From the NCBI GenBank assembly GCA_002722455.1, contig PBMB01000003.1, forward strand, positions 1 through 64,000: a stretch of 64,000 bases of DNA. Reading direction: 5' to 3'. Positions within the stretch are counted from its first letter, which is position 1; the number at the start of each line of letters is the position of its first letter. Made by a program: the position numbers and the translations under genes. The notes below the pieces were generated by a model, which was given only the letters and a program-made list of their open reading frames with translations, searched no databases and had not been told where the DNA came from. This document shows, one piece after another, positions 55,512 to 64,000 of the stretch. The DNA comes from Chloroflexota bacterium (GTDB taxonomy: Bacteria > Chloroflexota > Dehalococcoidia > Lucifugimonadales > GCA-2722455).

Positions 55512-56867
55512 ATGAGGGTTCTTCGTCCATTAGCTGAGCTATTATTTTACATCTCATTATCGGCATCTTTTACAATTTCTATACCAATTTTTGGAATGTT
55601 TTCAGAGACATTATTTACACTAGGAAAAGAAATATTTGAAAATGCAATAATACTTCAAGATCTCATTATAATTGCTTGGATCATAGGATTTTTGATTCTA
55701 CACTTTGATCAACAAGAAAACTCACCTACTATACCTGCTTATTTGGAAAAAATAGCCTTTGCTATAGTTTTATTAGGTATTGTAGTCATGATTATCGGTG
55801 CGTTGAATAACCATGAAAATATTTTTACACAATTTAGATTCTTCCTCTATGCTCCAATATTAGTCTATCTTCCAGTAATAATAAACTCCCGCAGAATCCT
55901 ACATCGTGCTATTTGGATAGTTTCTATATTAAATTTAGTTGGCATTGCTTTTTATTTAACCCTCCAGTTAAATGATGTAGGTGCTGAATTACTTATTTTA
56001 AGAGGTTCTTATGATGGAAAATATATCGGAATGTTTGTATTCTTAACTATTCTTCCGATACTTTTTTCTTTACGTAATCAATTACTTAATTACAAAACAA
56101 TTTTAGTAATACTAGTAATAGGTATCATGGGATTAACTTTAGTGATCGACCGAACAAGTAGCGTTGTTGGACCTACTGTGTTAGGTGTAGTACTCATATT
56201 TATCTTATCCACCAACCATAAAACTATCTGGTCATTTATCTCAGGTACTATAATAAGAGGTGTTTTGCTTGTTAGCATACTATTGATATTATCTTTTGGA
56301 TTTTCAACAATAACAAACTCAAACTACATACAAGATGCTTCTACTGAAGTTATATGGCGCATAACCAATGCAATAGATTATCCAATTGCATTAGGAAATA
56401 CCGAAAATTGGTCACGTAGAGATAGTAGCTGGCTATATCGTCAGAGAGCTATTGATGAAGGACTACGACTTATCTCAAAAAGCCCATTTATTGGTAAAGG
56501 TAACGGTTATGAAACTGCTTTTGAAACACCTGATAAAGTAAGAGGTAGATCAGCTAGAGGATACCAAAAAGCTACATTACACAATTTCCACCTAACATTT
56601 ATGGTAATTGCAGGAATCCCTATATATATTTTTTGTATGCTTTTTATTCTAATTCCAATTTGGAAATGTATTAAATATACTCGTTTAAAATCTCATGAAT
56701 TCGAATGGCAAACAAAAGGCATAATCGCTGCAACACTTGCATATTTATTTGCATTAACAGGAACAGTTTTTGGGTTAGGCCACTTCCATACATTTTGGTT
56801 ATTTCCTGCGCTATGTTTGACTGTAGCTACCTTAATAGAACAAAATATGAATAAAAAGGCTTATTAA
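55512..56867 (+). CDS. O-antigen ligase/polymerase-like membrane protein
   Basis: About eleven to twelve hydrophobic helices in 451 aa, with a large outer loop (about residues 290-355) holding the conserved RQRAIDEGLRLISKSPFIG and LHNFHLTFMVIAGIP. This pattern fits the Wzy/WaaL (O-antigen ligase) family, which polymerises or transfers lipid-linked glycans outside the membrane. Polymerase and ligase cannot be told apart by sequence alone. It lies between hldD and a methyltransferase gene (1-nt gap). Confidence 0.82.
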   Translation: MRVLRPLAELLFYISLSASFTISIPIFGMFSETLFTLGKEIFENAIILQDLIIIAWIIGFLILHFDQQENSPTIPAYLEKIAFAIVLLGIVVMIIGALNNHENIFTQFRFFLYAPILVYLPVIINSRRILHRAIWIVSILNLVGIAFYLTLQLNDVGAELLILRGSYDGKYIGMFVFLTILPILFSLRNQLLNYKTILVILVIGIMGLTLVIDRTSSVVGPTVLGVVLIFILSTNHKTIWSFISGTIIRGVLLVSILLILSFGFSTITNSNYIQDASTEVIWRITNAIDYPIALGNTENWSRRDSSWLYRQRAIDEGLRLISKSPFIGKGNGYETAFETPDKVRGRSARGYQKATLHNFHLTFMVIAGIPIYIFCMLFILIPIWKCIKYTRLKSHEFEWQTKGIIAATLAYLFALTGTVFGLGHFHTFWLFPALCLTVATLIEQNMNKKAY

Positions 56868-56868
56868 A

Positions 56869-57774
56869 ATGATTGAAAATTATTCTTTTTCTTATCCAAC
56901 ATGGGGAAAATTGACTTCAGAAAAATATCATTCAATTGCTAAAGAGCTTAAACAATTGGGTTCAACAATTTCTTCTGAAACACAAGCTGATCCAGCAGGA
57001 AGACTACAAAATTTCACTCTTAAATTATGGGAAAATCCTTACATCTATTATCAAATAGAAAAATATTGTAAAAAAACATTAAAATCTCAATTAAAAATAT
57101 TAGATATTGGTTCTGGATTAAGCCCATTACCCGCATATCTACAAAAAAAAGGGCATCAAGTAACAGCTGTAGATGACAACTCTTGGAAACTTTGGAAAAA
57201 TGAATCTTGGATAAAAAAAATATACAACACGAATGTAGAATATATTATTATCAAAGATATATCATCTCTTAAACAATTTGAAAAAAACAGTTTTGACTTG
57301 ATAATATCCTGTAGTGTAATCGAACATTTCGATGATCAAACTTTTAATCAGTTTATACCAACAATCTATAAAATACTTAAGCCTGAAGGATGTATTGTAT
57401 TAACATTTGACCTAAACATCCCAATTTTCCAAAAAAACAGAGATTCGTTAGAATCTATATACCCTGAAAAAGCTCTAAATATAATTGAAATGCTACTTAA
57501 GGATGATCCATCTTCCTTACTTGATGTTTACAAAAAAAAATTAAATTCTCTTATTTGGCAGATTAAATACCATTACCCTTTATTCATTTTTTCAAAAATA
57601 CTTTCAAATTTCATTTACCTCTTTTTCAAAAATTTTGACAGAGGTAATCTACAAAGAAAACTACTAAGCAGATTTAATAAATCAGGCCCAATATTTAATA
57701 CTTATTCAAGAAAATATCTTGGTGAAGTTACAACATCTATTGGAATCTCACTTTTAAATACACCAAAAAAATAG
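56869..57774 (+). CDS. Class I SAM-dependent methyltransferase
   Basis: The SAM-binding glycine motif is LKILDIGSGLSPLPAYL (about residues 92-108), followed by VTAVDDNSWKL and the DLIISCSVIEHFDD post-motif. It is 301 aa with a C-terminal hydrophobic stretch near residues 240-258 that may bind membrane. The substrate is probably a glycan or glycolipid, judging only from the neighbours. Its stop is followed after one base by the flippase ATG. Confidence 0.82.
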   Translation: MIENYSFSYPTWGKLTSEKYHSIAKELKQLGSTISSETQADPAGRLQNFTLKLWENPYIYYQIEKYCKKTLKSQLKILDIGSGLSPLPAYLQKKGHQVTAVDDNSWKLWKNESWIKKIYNTNVEYIIIKDISSLKQFEKNSFDLIISCSVIEHFDDQTFNQFIPTIYKILKPEGCIVLTFDLNIPIFQKNRDSLESIYPEKALNIIEMLLKDDPSSLLDVYKKKLNSLIWQIKYHYPLFIFSKILSNFIYLFFKNFDRGNLQRKLLSRFNKSGPIFNTYSRKYLGEVTTSIGISLLNTPKK

Positions 57775-57775
57775 A

Positions 57776-59254
57776 ATGAATGATTCACTAGGCATTAAAG
57801 GGAAAATTGTCTCCGGATTAATCTGGATTCAATTTGCTCGAATATATGAACAAGGTATTCGATTTTTTAGCGGTATATATCTAGCTCGAACTATAGCACC
57901 AGAATTCTTTGGACAACAAGCTTATGCAATCGGAATATTCGCCATAATGTCTCTCATCGTAATGTTTGGACAAGATTTATTTATTATAAGACAAAATCTG
58001 AGTCAAAAAGATACAGAAATAAAAGTATTTCTAGGCTCTCAAATATCTATTAGAATAGGTTTAACGTTACTACTTTTTACAATACTTCTACTACTATGGA
58101 CTGCTAATATCATACCAATTAACCAAGATATGAAAATATTTGTATTTGTTTTATTGATAGGGCAAGCACCTAACTATATAATTACAATATATTCACATTA
58201 CATGGAAAAGTTATTACATTTTAAAAAACTTGCTTTAATAAACGTAATTAGCGCCTCAATAGCAGTTTTTACAGGAGTATACCTTGCATTCCAAGGACAA
58301 ACAATCTGGGCGTTACTTTCAATAGTAATTTTAAAAAATATCTGCTATTCTCTTCTTACATTAATCCTATCCCCTATTCTCGTAAAACCTTTAATTAATA
58401 TCAAATCAATTAAAGAATTTTTTAATTTTGGAAAAATACTTTTCATTTCCGATAGCGCAGGCCGAATATATTCAAAAATCGATCAATTAAGTATTGGATC
58501 TATCATTAGTAATCAAGCTCTTGGATTTTATCAAAGAGCTTTAATATTACTTCACTTAATAGACTCTTTAATAGGCGCTACAATAACTCAGGTTACAGTA
58601 GCTGCTATAGGTAAAATTAAACAATCTAATGATGCTACAGATAAAACATTACAACAAAGCATTGAGTTATTAACCAGAGTTTCAATAGCATTAATACTCT
58701 GGATAGGGATTACAGCAAGCGAAGTCATTCCTATACTCTATGGAGAAAACTGGTTACCTTCAGTAGTTCTGATTCAATTATTGATGCCATATGCTTTATG
58801 TTTTTCACTCAACAACTTGTTACGTAGAACAGAAGTAGTAAGTGGCGCTCCAAAATCTGTAATGATAATTCGCATAATTCAATTAATGTTGTTAGGTATT
58901 CTCATATATCCAATGATAACAATTTGGAATGCAAATGGAGTAGCTATTGCAGTAGATATCAGTATGATAGTTTCAACAATCCTGCTATTTAGAATAATTA
59001 AAATGCATATAACCTTAAATCTTAAAAAAATATTTTTTATACCTATTGTGATTGTTTGTCTATCGTCAATTAGCACTTTACTAATAAAATTTCAATTAGC
59101 AAATCTAGTTGGGACATTCGAATTATTTTTTATAGAATCCACTGTCTACTGGCTCATTACAATAACTATGTTTTATATTTTAGAAAAATCACTTTTCTTT
59201 CAAATAAAAGATGTTCTTCTAAGCCGTGTTTTAAAAATGTTAAACTACAACTAA
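57776..59254 (+). CDS. Wzx-like polysaccharide flippase
   Basis: Lipid-linked oligosaccharide flippase of the MATE/MOP superfamily. There are about fourteen hydrophobic helices in 492 aa, with the N-terminal ARIYEQGIRFFSGIYLARTIAPEFFG and SDSAGRIYSKIDQLSIGSIIS blocks that are common in Wzx-type proteins. It would carry finished repeat units across the membrane for the polymerase-like protein encoded upstream. The next gene is 26 nt away. Confidence 0.88.
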   Translation: MNDSLGIKGKIVSGLIWIQFARIYEQGIRFFSGIYLARTIAPEFFGQQAYAIGIFAIMSLIVMFGQDLFIIRQNLSQKDTEIKVFLGSQISIRIGLTLLLFTILLLLWTANIIPINQDMKIFVFVLLIGQAPNYIITIYSHYMEKLLHFKKLALINVISASIAVFTGVYLAFQGQTIWALLSIVILKNICYSLLTLILSPILVKPLINIKSIKEFFNFGKILFISDSAGRIYSKIDQLSIGSIISNQALGFYQRALILLHLIDSLIGATITQVTVAAIGKIKQSNDATDKTLQQSIELLTRVSIALILWIGITASEVIPILYGENWLPSVVLIQLLMPYALCFSLNNLLRRTEVVSGAPKSVMIIRIIQLMLLGILIYPMITIWNANGVAIAVDISMIVSTILLFRIIKMHITLNLKKIFFIPIVIVCLSSISTLLIKFQLANLVGTFELFFIESTVYWLITITMFYILEKSLFFQIKDVLLSRVLKMLNYN

Positions 59255-59280
59255 AATAATTATCAATTACTCTTTTAAAA

Positions 59281-59937
59281 ATGGATACAACCAATTCACT
59301 CGTTAAAATTAATATCGGATGTGGTTCAACACCTATAGAAGGTTGGTTTAATTATGATAACTCTTTTTCTATCCGGTTATCAAAACAACCTATACTATAC
59401 AACATATTAGGTAGTATGGGTTTTATATCTAAAGCTCAACGTGAATATATAAGTTTTTTAAAACACTCTAATGTAATTTTTGCAAATGCTACTAAGTATA
59501 TCCCGCATGCTGATCAAAGTGTTGATGTAATTTATAGCTGCCATATGCTTGAACATCTAACAAAAAATGATGCAATTAATTTTCTTAAAGAATCACGCCG
59601 TGTTCTAAAAAATAACGGCATTATTAGAACCATAATACCCGACATAAAATATTTAGTTAACAATTACATCGAATCGAAAGATGCAGACACGTTTATTGAA
59701 AACACCTTACTGACTGAAGAATACCCTACCCTCAAAAGTAAAATTAAATATTTATTTCTAGGTAGCCGTAACCATCAATGGATGTATGATGAAAATTCTC
59801 TGTCAAAATTATTGACTTCTGCAGGCTTCAATAAACCTCAAATTATGAAGCCTTGCCATACTAACATTAAAGACCATGGCAAACTTGATCTTTCCGAAAG
59901 AGCTACGGGAAGTATTTGTATAGAAGCATTTAAGTAA
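59281..59937 (+). CDS. Class I SAM-dependent methyltransferase
   Basis: INIGCGSTPIEGWFNYD at residues 10-26 is a SAM motif of the type found in glycan-locus methyltransferases, with DVIYSCHMLEHLTKNDAINF and ESRRVLKNNGIIRTIIPD following. The C-terminus has NHQWMYDENSLSKLLTSAGF, usual for this subgroup. It is 218 aa, cytoplasmic. It probably methylates a glycan or its precursor; the substrate is not known. Confidence 0.83.
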   Translation: MDTTNSLVKINIGCGSTPIEGWFNYDNSFSIRLSKQPILYNILGSMGFISKAQREYISFLKHSNVIFANATKYIPHADQSVDVIYSCHMLEHLTKNDAINFLKESRRVLKNNGIIRTIIPDIKYLVNNYIESKDADTFIENTLLTEEYPTLKSKIKYLFLGSRNHQWMYDENSLSKLLTSAGFNKPQIMKPCHTNIKDHGKLDLSERATGSICIEAFK

Positions 59938-60015
59938 ATATAGATTTAGCACTATATACTGCAATAAATGAAAGCAAAGGTAAACAACTAATCAATTTGT
60001 CATGAGTACTTTCTA

Positions 60016-61065
60016 ATGAAAACTAAGAGAATGAAAATACTTTTTGTTGGTGTTATAGATGTTCCGTCATCAAGTAATACATCAATGGCTAAGGAGTTAA
60101 GAAATCTTGGGCACCACGTAATAGATTTTAATTATCGAACAATTAGTAGAGATTTTTCACAGAATGAAAAACGAATCACTCAAAATGTTGAGCAACTATT
60201 ACAAAAACCATATAGTCTTTTACGCCGTTTCTCTACAAGATCTTCTTTATATAACCCTTATTTTTCTATTCAAGGTAGAAAAGCCATGAATGATTCATTA
60301 GAACGTGTTTTAAATTCTGAAAAATACGACTTGGTACTTTTTTCAAAAACTGACACTGTTAATTTTCAAACTATCAGTAAAGCTACAAATGTAGCTACAA
60401 CTTGGTATTATTTTATGGACCCTTTATTTGTTGCTAAAAATATAAATGCAAAAGAATATGCTAATCGTTGTACTTGGGCAAGTTCGATTTCATCAGATGT
60501 AGTAAACCATTTTTCTAAAACAAATACTAACTCAATATTATTAGGACAAGGAGTTGATAATCAAATTTTCTACCCTATCCCCAAAAATAATACACTAGAA
60601 AAAGATGGTGTCCTTTTTGTAGGAACAAAAACAAAAAAGAGAACTCAATTAGTTAATTTTCTAATTAAAAATAAAATACCAATTAAATGTTATGGAAAAG
60701 GGTGGAACAACAAGCCTATATATGGTGAAGCTTTAGCAAATTTATATAGAAAATCAGCTATAGTATTAAATTTTTCTCAAGGACTACCTTCATATTCTAT
60801 TAGAGTTTACCAAGCTACTGGATGTGGAGCATTCTTGATAAGTGAAGATTCTACAGATTTAGCGAAAGCATTTGAAATTGGAAAGGAAATTGAAACTTTT
60901 AATACTAAATTTGAACTTCTGGGAAAAATTAAACATTATCTAAACAACACACTTGAAAGAAATACAATAGCACATGCTGGTTGTAACCGAACTCATACCC
61001 AATATACTTGGAAACATCGTATGACTTCTTTAATTGAAATGGTTCAAAACAACAATAGTATCTAG
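60016..61065 (+). CDS. CgeB-like GT-B glycosyltransferase
   Basis: The N-terminus MKILFVGVIDVPSSSNTSMAKEL and the C-terminal half (ILLGQGVDNQIFYP, GVLFVGTKTKKRTQLV, then FSQGLPSYSIRVYQATGCGAFLIS) match glycosyltransferases of the CgeB/GT4-like type. The conserved pair of acidic residues is less clear than in classic GT4. It is 349 aa. An ATG at 60031 is an alternative start. It is convergent with a - strand methyltransferase gene 10 nt away. Confidence 0.75.
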   Translation: MKTKRMKILFVGVIDVPSSSNTSMAKELRNLGHHVIDFNYRTISRDFSQNEKRITQNVEQLLQKPYSLLRRFSTRSSLYNPYFSIQGRKAMNDSLERVLNSEKYDLVLFSKTDTVNFQTISKATNVATTWYYFMDPLFVAKNINAKEYANRCTWASSISSDVVNHFSKTNTNSILLGQGVDNQIFYPIPKNNTLEKDGVLFVGTKTKKRTQLVNFLIKNKIPIKCYGKGWNNKPIYGEALANLYRKSAIVLNFSQGLPSYSIRVYQATGCGAFLISEDSTDLAKAFEIGKEIETFNTKFELLGKIKHYLNNTLERNTIAHAGCNRTHTQYTWKHRMTSLIEMVQNNNSI

Positions 61066-61075
61066 TGTCTTATCC

Positions 61076-61726
61076 TCACTTTTTAATAATAACTAAAAAG
61101 CATCTATTACCATCGGGTCTATCATATACAATGCTTGATTTATAATTATAGTTTGAAAATAGTTCTTCAACATCTTTTTCATAAAAATGCTGAATATGAT
61201 CTGGACTATCAGCTTCATGACCATAAGGAAAAGTAATAACACATCCACGACGAGCAACTCGAAAAAGTTCATTTACTGCTTTAATTGGGTCTTGAATATG
61301 CTCAATTACAGCATTAGATGTAACAATATCAAAAGCATTGTCATCAAATTCAATGTTATGGATATCACCATCTTGAATTCTATGTTTACCAAACCCCATA
61401 TCATAAAAGAAATTATTTACTAATTTTCTATACCAAATATCAGGCTCAATTCCCGAAAAATCTTTTCTATTGAATAAATACCAATAGGATAATCGCCCAC
61501 CACCTGAACCAACTTCTAGAATTGATTTATATTCAAAAACATCACATGCACCAATTATATGTTGATCCATTTGTGTAGTAATGGGGGATTTATCATTAAG
61601 CATTTGCTTAATATAGTCTTTAGCAACTTTTCGGTTAATATTAGTCTCTCGAAACAACCTTAAATTTAACCAAAGAGATGCTGGCAAAACACTTTTAATA
61701 ATATTCTTAAATATACTAAATACCAT
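61076..61726 (-). CDS. Class I SAM-dependent methyltransferase
   Basis: SAM motif YKSILEVGSGGGRLSYWY near residues 68-85, then FSGIEPDIWY, and DIVTSNAVIEHIQDPIKAV with VARRGCVITFPYG. It is 216 aa, with a short hydrophobic N-terminus. It lies 5 nt downstream of the GT9-like gene, and together they form a two-gene - strand unit in an otherwise + strand locus. The substrate is unknown. Confidence 0.8.
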   Translation of the reverse strand: MVFSIFKNIIKSVLPASLWLNLRLFRETNINRKVAKDYIKQMLNDKSPITTQMDQHIIGACDVFEYKSILEVGSGGGRLSYWYLFNRKDFSGIEPDIWYRKLVNNFFYDMGFGKHRIQDGDIHNIEFDDNAFDIVTSNAVIEHIQDPIKAVNELFRVARRGCVITFPYGHEADSPDHIQHFYEKDVEELFSNYNYKSSIVYDRPDGNRCFLVIIKK

Positions 61727-61731
61727 TTCAC

Positions 61732-62673
61732 TTACAACCTTAACTTATCTTTCTTAATTTGTTGCTTAATTATATCCAATACAAATCCAGAAGAACAAGG
61801 AACCAATCTCAACCAAAATTGCGACCTGTTATTAATTAATCTCATTAAATATCTATAGGCTTTACTTAAAATATCATGTCTGACCACATCAATGAACACA
61901 CTACTATTTCTCCATTTATCATGTATCCCAAGTAAAATTAAATCAGAAGTATAAAAGACTAATGATGGAATTTTTTGAGACATAGCAACATATGATGAAA
62001 AACCTTCAGGAGTAATAAAAAAATCTAATGAAACAATAGAAGATACCCAATCAACAAAAGAAGTTTGCCCTACTAAAAAATTTGTACTCGGAAGATTCAA
62101 TAATTCATTTAAATCGTTATCATCATATCCTTCACCAGTACCAAATATATAAAATTCTATTTTTTTATCAAAATGAATATTTAAAAAAGTGATTACAGAT
62201 TTTATCCATTCAATCGATAATCCTTTATAATTTGTAGCTAATTTCCCCGTATGTAATTGAATTCCAATATTTAAGGAAGTTTTTGGAAATGAAGCAGGAT
62301 TTAAGTCTAAAATAGGATATGGATCAAAATCAATATAATGTGGATCATGGGGAAACTCTTTAGCTGAAATGCCACTTATAGTGGTATTTATATAATCACC
62401 AGTAAATGAAGGTCTTTTTAAGCCAGATTTAGAATCAAAATATGTGGAAGGAATTACATACTCCACATATGGGAACAACGAACATAATTTGGAAATGGGA
62501 TCATCAAATTCAATAAATTCACTTTGTCTGTGTAGCCTAACATTATGTCCTGTATTCTTATGATAATCACTTAATTTACATAATACTAGGAATGCATCAC
62601 CAAGGGTGCCTGAAAACGTAAAATCAACTATTCGTGGTTTTTTGGTTTTAGTATTCAATGTCCAACTCTTCAA
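61732..62673 (-). CDS. GT9/heptosyltransferase-like protein, divergent
   Basis: The fold suggests a GT-B enzyme close to the heptosyltransferase family: the opening strand and loop IVDFTFSGTLGDAFLVLCKL, LNIGIQLHTGKLATN in the middle, and FFITPEGFSSYVAMSQKIPSLVFYTS near residues 226-251, which matches the donor-binding loop order. It is 313 aa. It starts with TTG without a clear ribosome site, so the N-terminus is uncertain. Linked ADP-heptose genes make heptose a plausible donor. Confidence 0.6.
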   Translation of the reverse strand: MKSWTLNTKTKKPRIVDFTFSGTLGDAFLVLCKLSDYHKNTGHNVRLHRQSEFIEFDDPISKLCSLFPYVEYVIPSTYFDSKSGLKRPSFTGDYINTTISGISAKEFPHDPHYIDFDPYPILDLNPASFPKTSLNIGIQLHTGKLATNYKGLSIEWIKSVITFLNIHFDKKIEFYIFGTGEGYDDNDLNELLNLPSTNFLVGQTSFVDWVSSIVSLDFFITPEGFSSYVAMSQKIPSLVFYTSDLILLGIHDKWRNSSVFIDVVRHDILSKAYRYLMRLINNRSQFWLRLVPCSSGFVLDIIKQQIKKDKLRL

Positions 62674-62922
62674 ACTTACGATAATACAGATAAATCACAT
62701 TTGTCATGCTATTCTTTCATTACCAATCGATTTAATATCAAACTATCAATACAATAATTTTACAAATAATAAGGATATTAAAACAAGTAATGATAATGCT
62801 TGATTAAATACAAATTATTAATCGACTGAAGCATGTAGGATAGAGACTTCTCACCTTACATTAACAAAAAATGGTATTAATAGTATCTCAATTTGTACTA
62901 TTAAAGATTAATTTTTATTATT

Positions 62923-62950
62923 ACTATTATCCTAACAATAGGATAATAGT
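62923..62950 (+). promoter_or_regulatory. Perfect 12-bp hairpin hiding the Shine-Dalgarno of the next gene
   Basis: ACTATTATCCTA (62923-62934) and TAGGATAATAGT (62939-62950) are perfect reverse complements with an ACAA loop. The ATG follows directly at 62951, and T62922 can pair with its A. The only ribosome site, AGGA at 62940-62943, 7 nt before the ATG, lies inside the right arm. In mRNA this would block translation until unfolded. It could instead be an operator in DNA. Confidence 0.6.
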
Positions 62951-64000
62951 ATGGGAAATATTTCAAATTCACGAATATTAGTTATTTACCCCCATGGTAT
63001 TGGAGATGTCATTATGGGAACTCCTGCCTTTCGAGCATTAAGACGAAATTTCCCAAATGCACAAATCGGTATTGCAGTACAATCAGGAGCATGGCATTCA
63101 GGGATTGTACATAAATTATCTTATTTTAATGATATATACCTTGTGAATAATCCTCATTTTTCTAATAACTATGATGCTGGATTAAATTTATTACGGAAAA
63201 ATGTATCAGAAATAGCCAAATTAGAAAATTATACTGATATTCGATGGGTATTACATAAACAAGATAAAAATCAACTCTTACATAAAGTTGATTTAACAGC
63301 ATCTGAATTATCTGTTACTTTGGACAATAACAATCAATATGATTTTCCAATCGATGAAAAATCTAAATCAACTGCATTACAATTAATGGATAAATTCCAA
63401 CTTAAAAAGGGAAGGTATGCATTCTTACATACACACTCGACTGATCTAGTTAAAAACAAGTTGTCTAGATTAATATTATCAACACTGCCAGACATATACA
63501 AAGATAATATATTCATAATTAATAAGTCTTTTGACATCACCAATCTATCAATTGAAGTTTCTGCTGTACTAATGAATCATGCAGGTTATATTGGAATCGT
63601 CGATTCAGCCTTTCTGCATATTGCAAATGCACTTAAAAAAAATATAGATATTTTACTAATCAAAAAACAAGAACAAACCACATGTTACCCCCGAGATATA
63701 TCTTGCCAAAAAGAAATTGTAATCAACGAACCTAATATCATCGATTTAATTAAACGTCGGATTGCAAAAATAACTTTACAACTTAAGTCAGTTCATATTG
63801 CTAATGTAAGAAAATTATTCGGATTATTACTGATTAACACTAAAACTACAGCAAATATACTAGTAGATTTAATTTCAGATACATTTTACTCTGATAAAGA
63901 CGAATATGTCACATTAGTTACTCTATGGTTTAAAGTATATGATTATCAAAACCTAATGAATCACCCATTCACTTTCTATTACATTAAATCAGATCAAAAA
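62951..64000 (+). CDS. GT9-family (heptosyltransferase-like) glycosyltransferase, partial at the right edge
   Basis: The frame is open for 350 codons to the end of the window with no stop, so the 3' end is missing. ILVIYPHGIGDVIMGTPAF (residues 8-26) and LRRNFPNAQIGIAVQ are the classic N-terminus of heptosyltransferases and other GT9 enzymes. GIVDSAFLHIANALKK (near 215-230) matches the donor-site block that usually reads 'GxDTGxxHxAxAL', with Ser-Ala in place of Thr-Gly. It probably transfers heptose or a related sugar. A hairpin covers its ribosome binding site. Confidence 0.8.
   Translation, partial: MGNISNSRILVIYPHGIGDVIMGTPAFRALRRNFPNAQIGIAVQSGAWHSGIVHKLSYFNDIYLVNNPHFSNNYDAGLNLLRKNVSEIAKLENYTDIRWVLHKQDKNQLLHKVDLTASELSVTLDNNNQYDFPIDEKSKSTALQLMDKFQLKKGRYAFLHTHSTDLVKNKLSRLILSTLPDIYKDNIFIINKSFDITNLSIEVSAVLMNHAGYIGIVDSAFLHIANALKKNIDILLIKKQEQTTCYPRDISCQKEIVINEPNIIDLIKRRIAKITLQLKSVHIANVRKLFGLLLINTKTTANILVDLISDTFYSDKDEYVTLVTLWFKVYDYQNLMNHPFTFYYIKSDQK

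Overview
The window is a continuous, strongly A+T-rich bacterial chromosome segment, densely packed with genes and with no insertion sequence, CRISPR array or rRNA. The best guess for the organism is a member of the Chloroflexota, most likely Dehalococcoidia of the marine SAR202 kind. The reasons are an 11-subunit complex I operon without nuoE, nuoF and nuoG, a DapL-type lysine pathway, an archaeal-type phosphoglycerate mutase, a DUF3105 protein inside the purine genes, and FAH-family and BNR-family genes beside six-hairpin glycosidases. This is inference from gene content, not from a marker phylogeny.

Layout. 130-10690: nuoABCDHIJK, a DUF2007-like small gene, then nuoLMN, all on the + strand. 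10786-13204: NAD kinase, a Nudix hydrolase, and a DegV protein on the - strand. 13362-18244: a histidine operon with a very divergent HisG-like gene, an inserted zinc-phospholipase-like gene, hisD, hisC and hisB. 18237-23224: a - strand purine cluster read as purD, purE, purB, purC, DUF3105, purS. 23310-28764: a small carbohydrate or sugar-acid region (FAH family, six-hairpin glycosidase-like, BNR sialidase-like) and guaA. 28879-35330: tsaC, a degenerate polyprenyl synthase, pgk, apgM, a DUF3592 protein, tpiA and miaA. 35376-43746: GT4 glycosyltransferase, cupin, dapF, dapL, hflX, a winged-helix/TIR-like protein, a C-terminal processing protease, smpB and a small HTH protein. 44175-44247: tRNA-Arg(TCT). 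44334-64000: a surface-glycan locus with FkbM and other methyltransferases, a DPPR synthase-like prenyltransferase, a DUF255 protein, a tyrosine autokinase, an initiating sugar transferase, a sulfotransferase-like gene, the four genes for ADP-L-glycero-D-manno-heptose, a Wzy/WaaL-like protein, a Wzx-like flippase and several glycosyltransferases. The last gene runs off the right edge.

How the genes work together. The first block builds a proton pump that must receive electrons from something other than the usual NADH module. The middle blocks are housekeeping (histidine, purine/GMP, lysine, lower glycolysis, tRNA modification, trans-translation). The right third makes, exports and decorates a heptose-containing surface polysaccharide.

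Most notable observations. guaA and hflX both appear to start at ATT codons placed 7 nt after good Shine-Dalgarno sequences. A duplicated promoter/5'-gene module precedes the FAH gene and the six-hairpin gene. A perfect 12-bp hairpin hides the ribosome binding site of the last glycosyltransferase. TTCA repeats phased at 10 bp sit upstream of a small HTH gene. Two family members have lost key residues: the polyprenyl synthase-like protein and the TIR-like protein.
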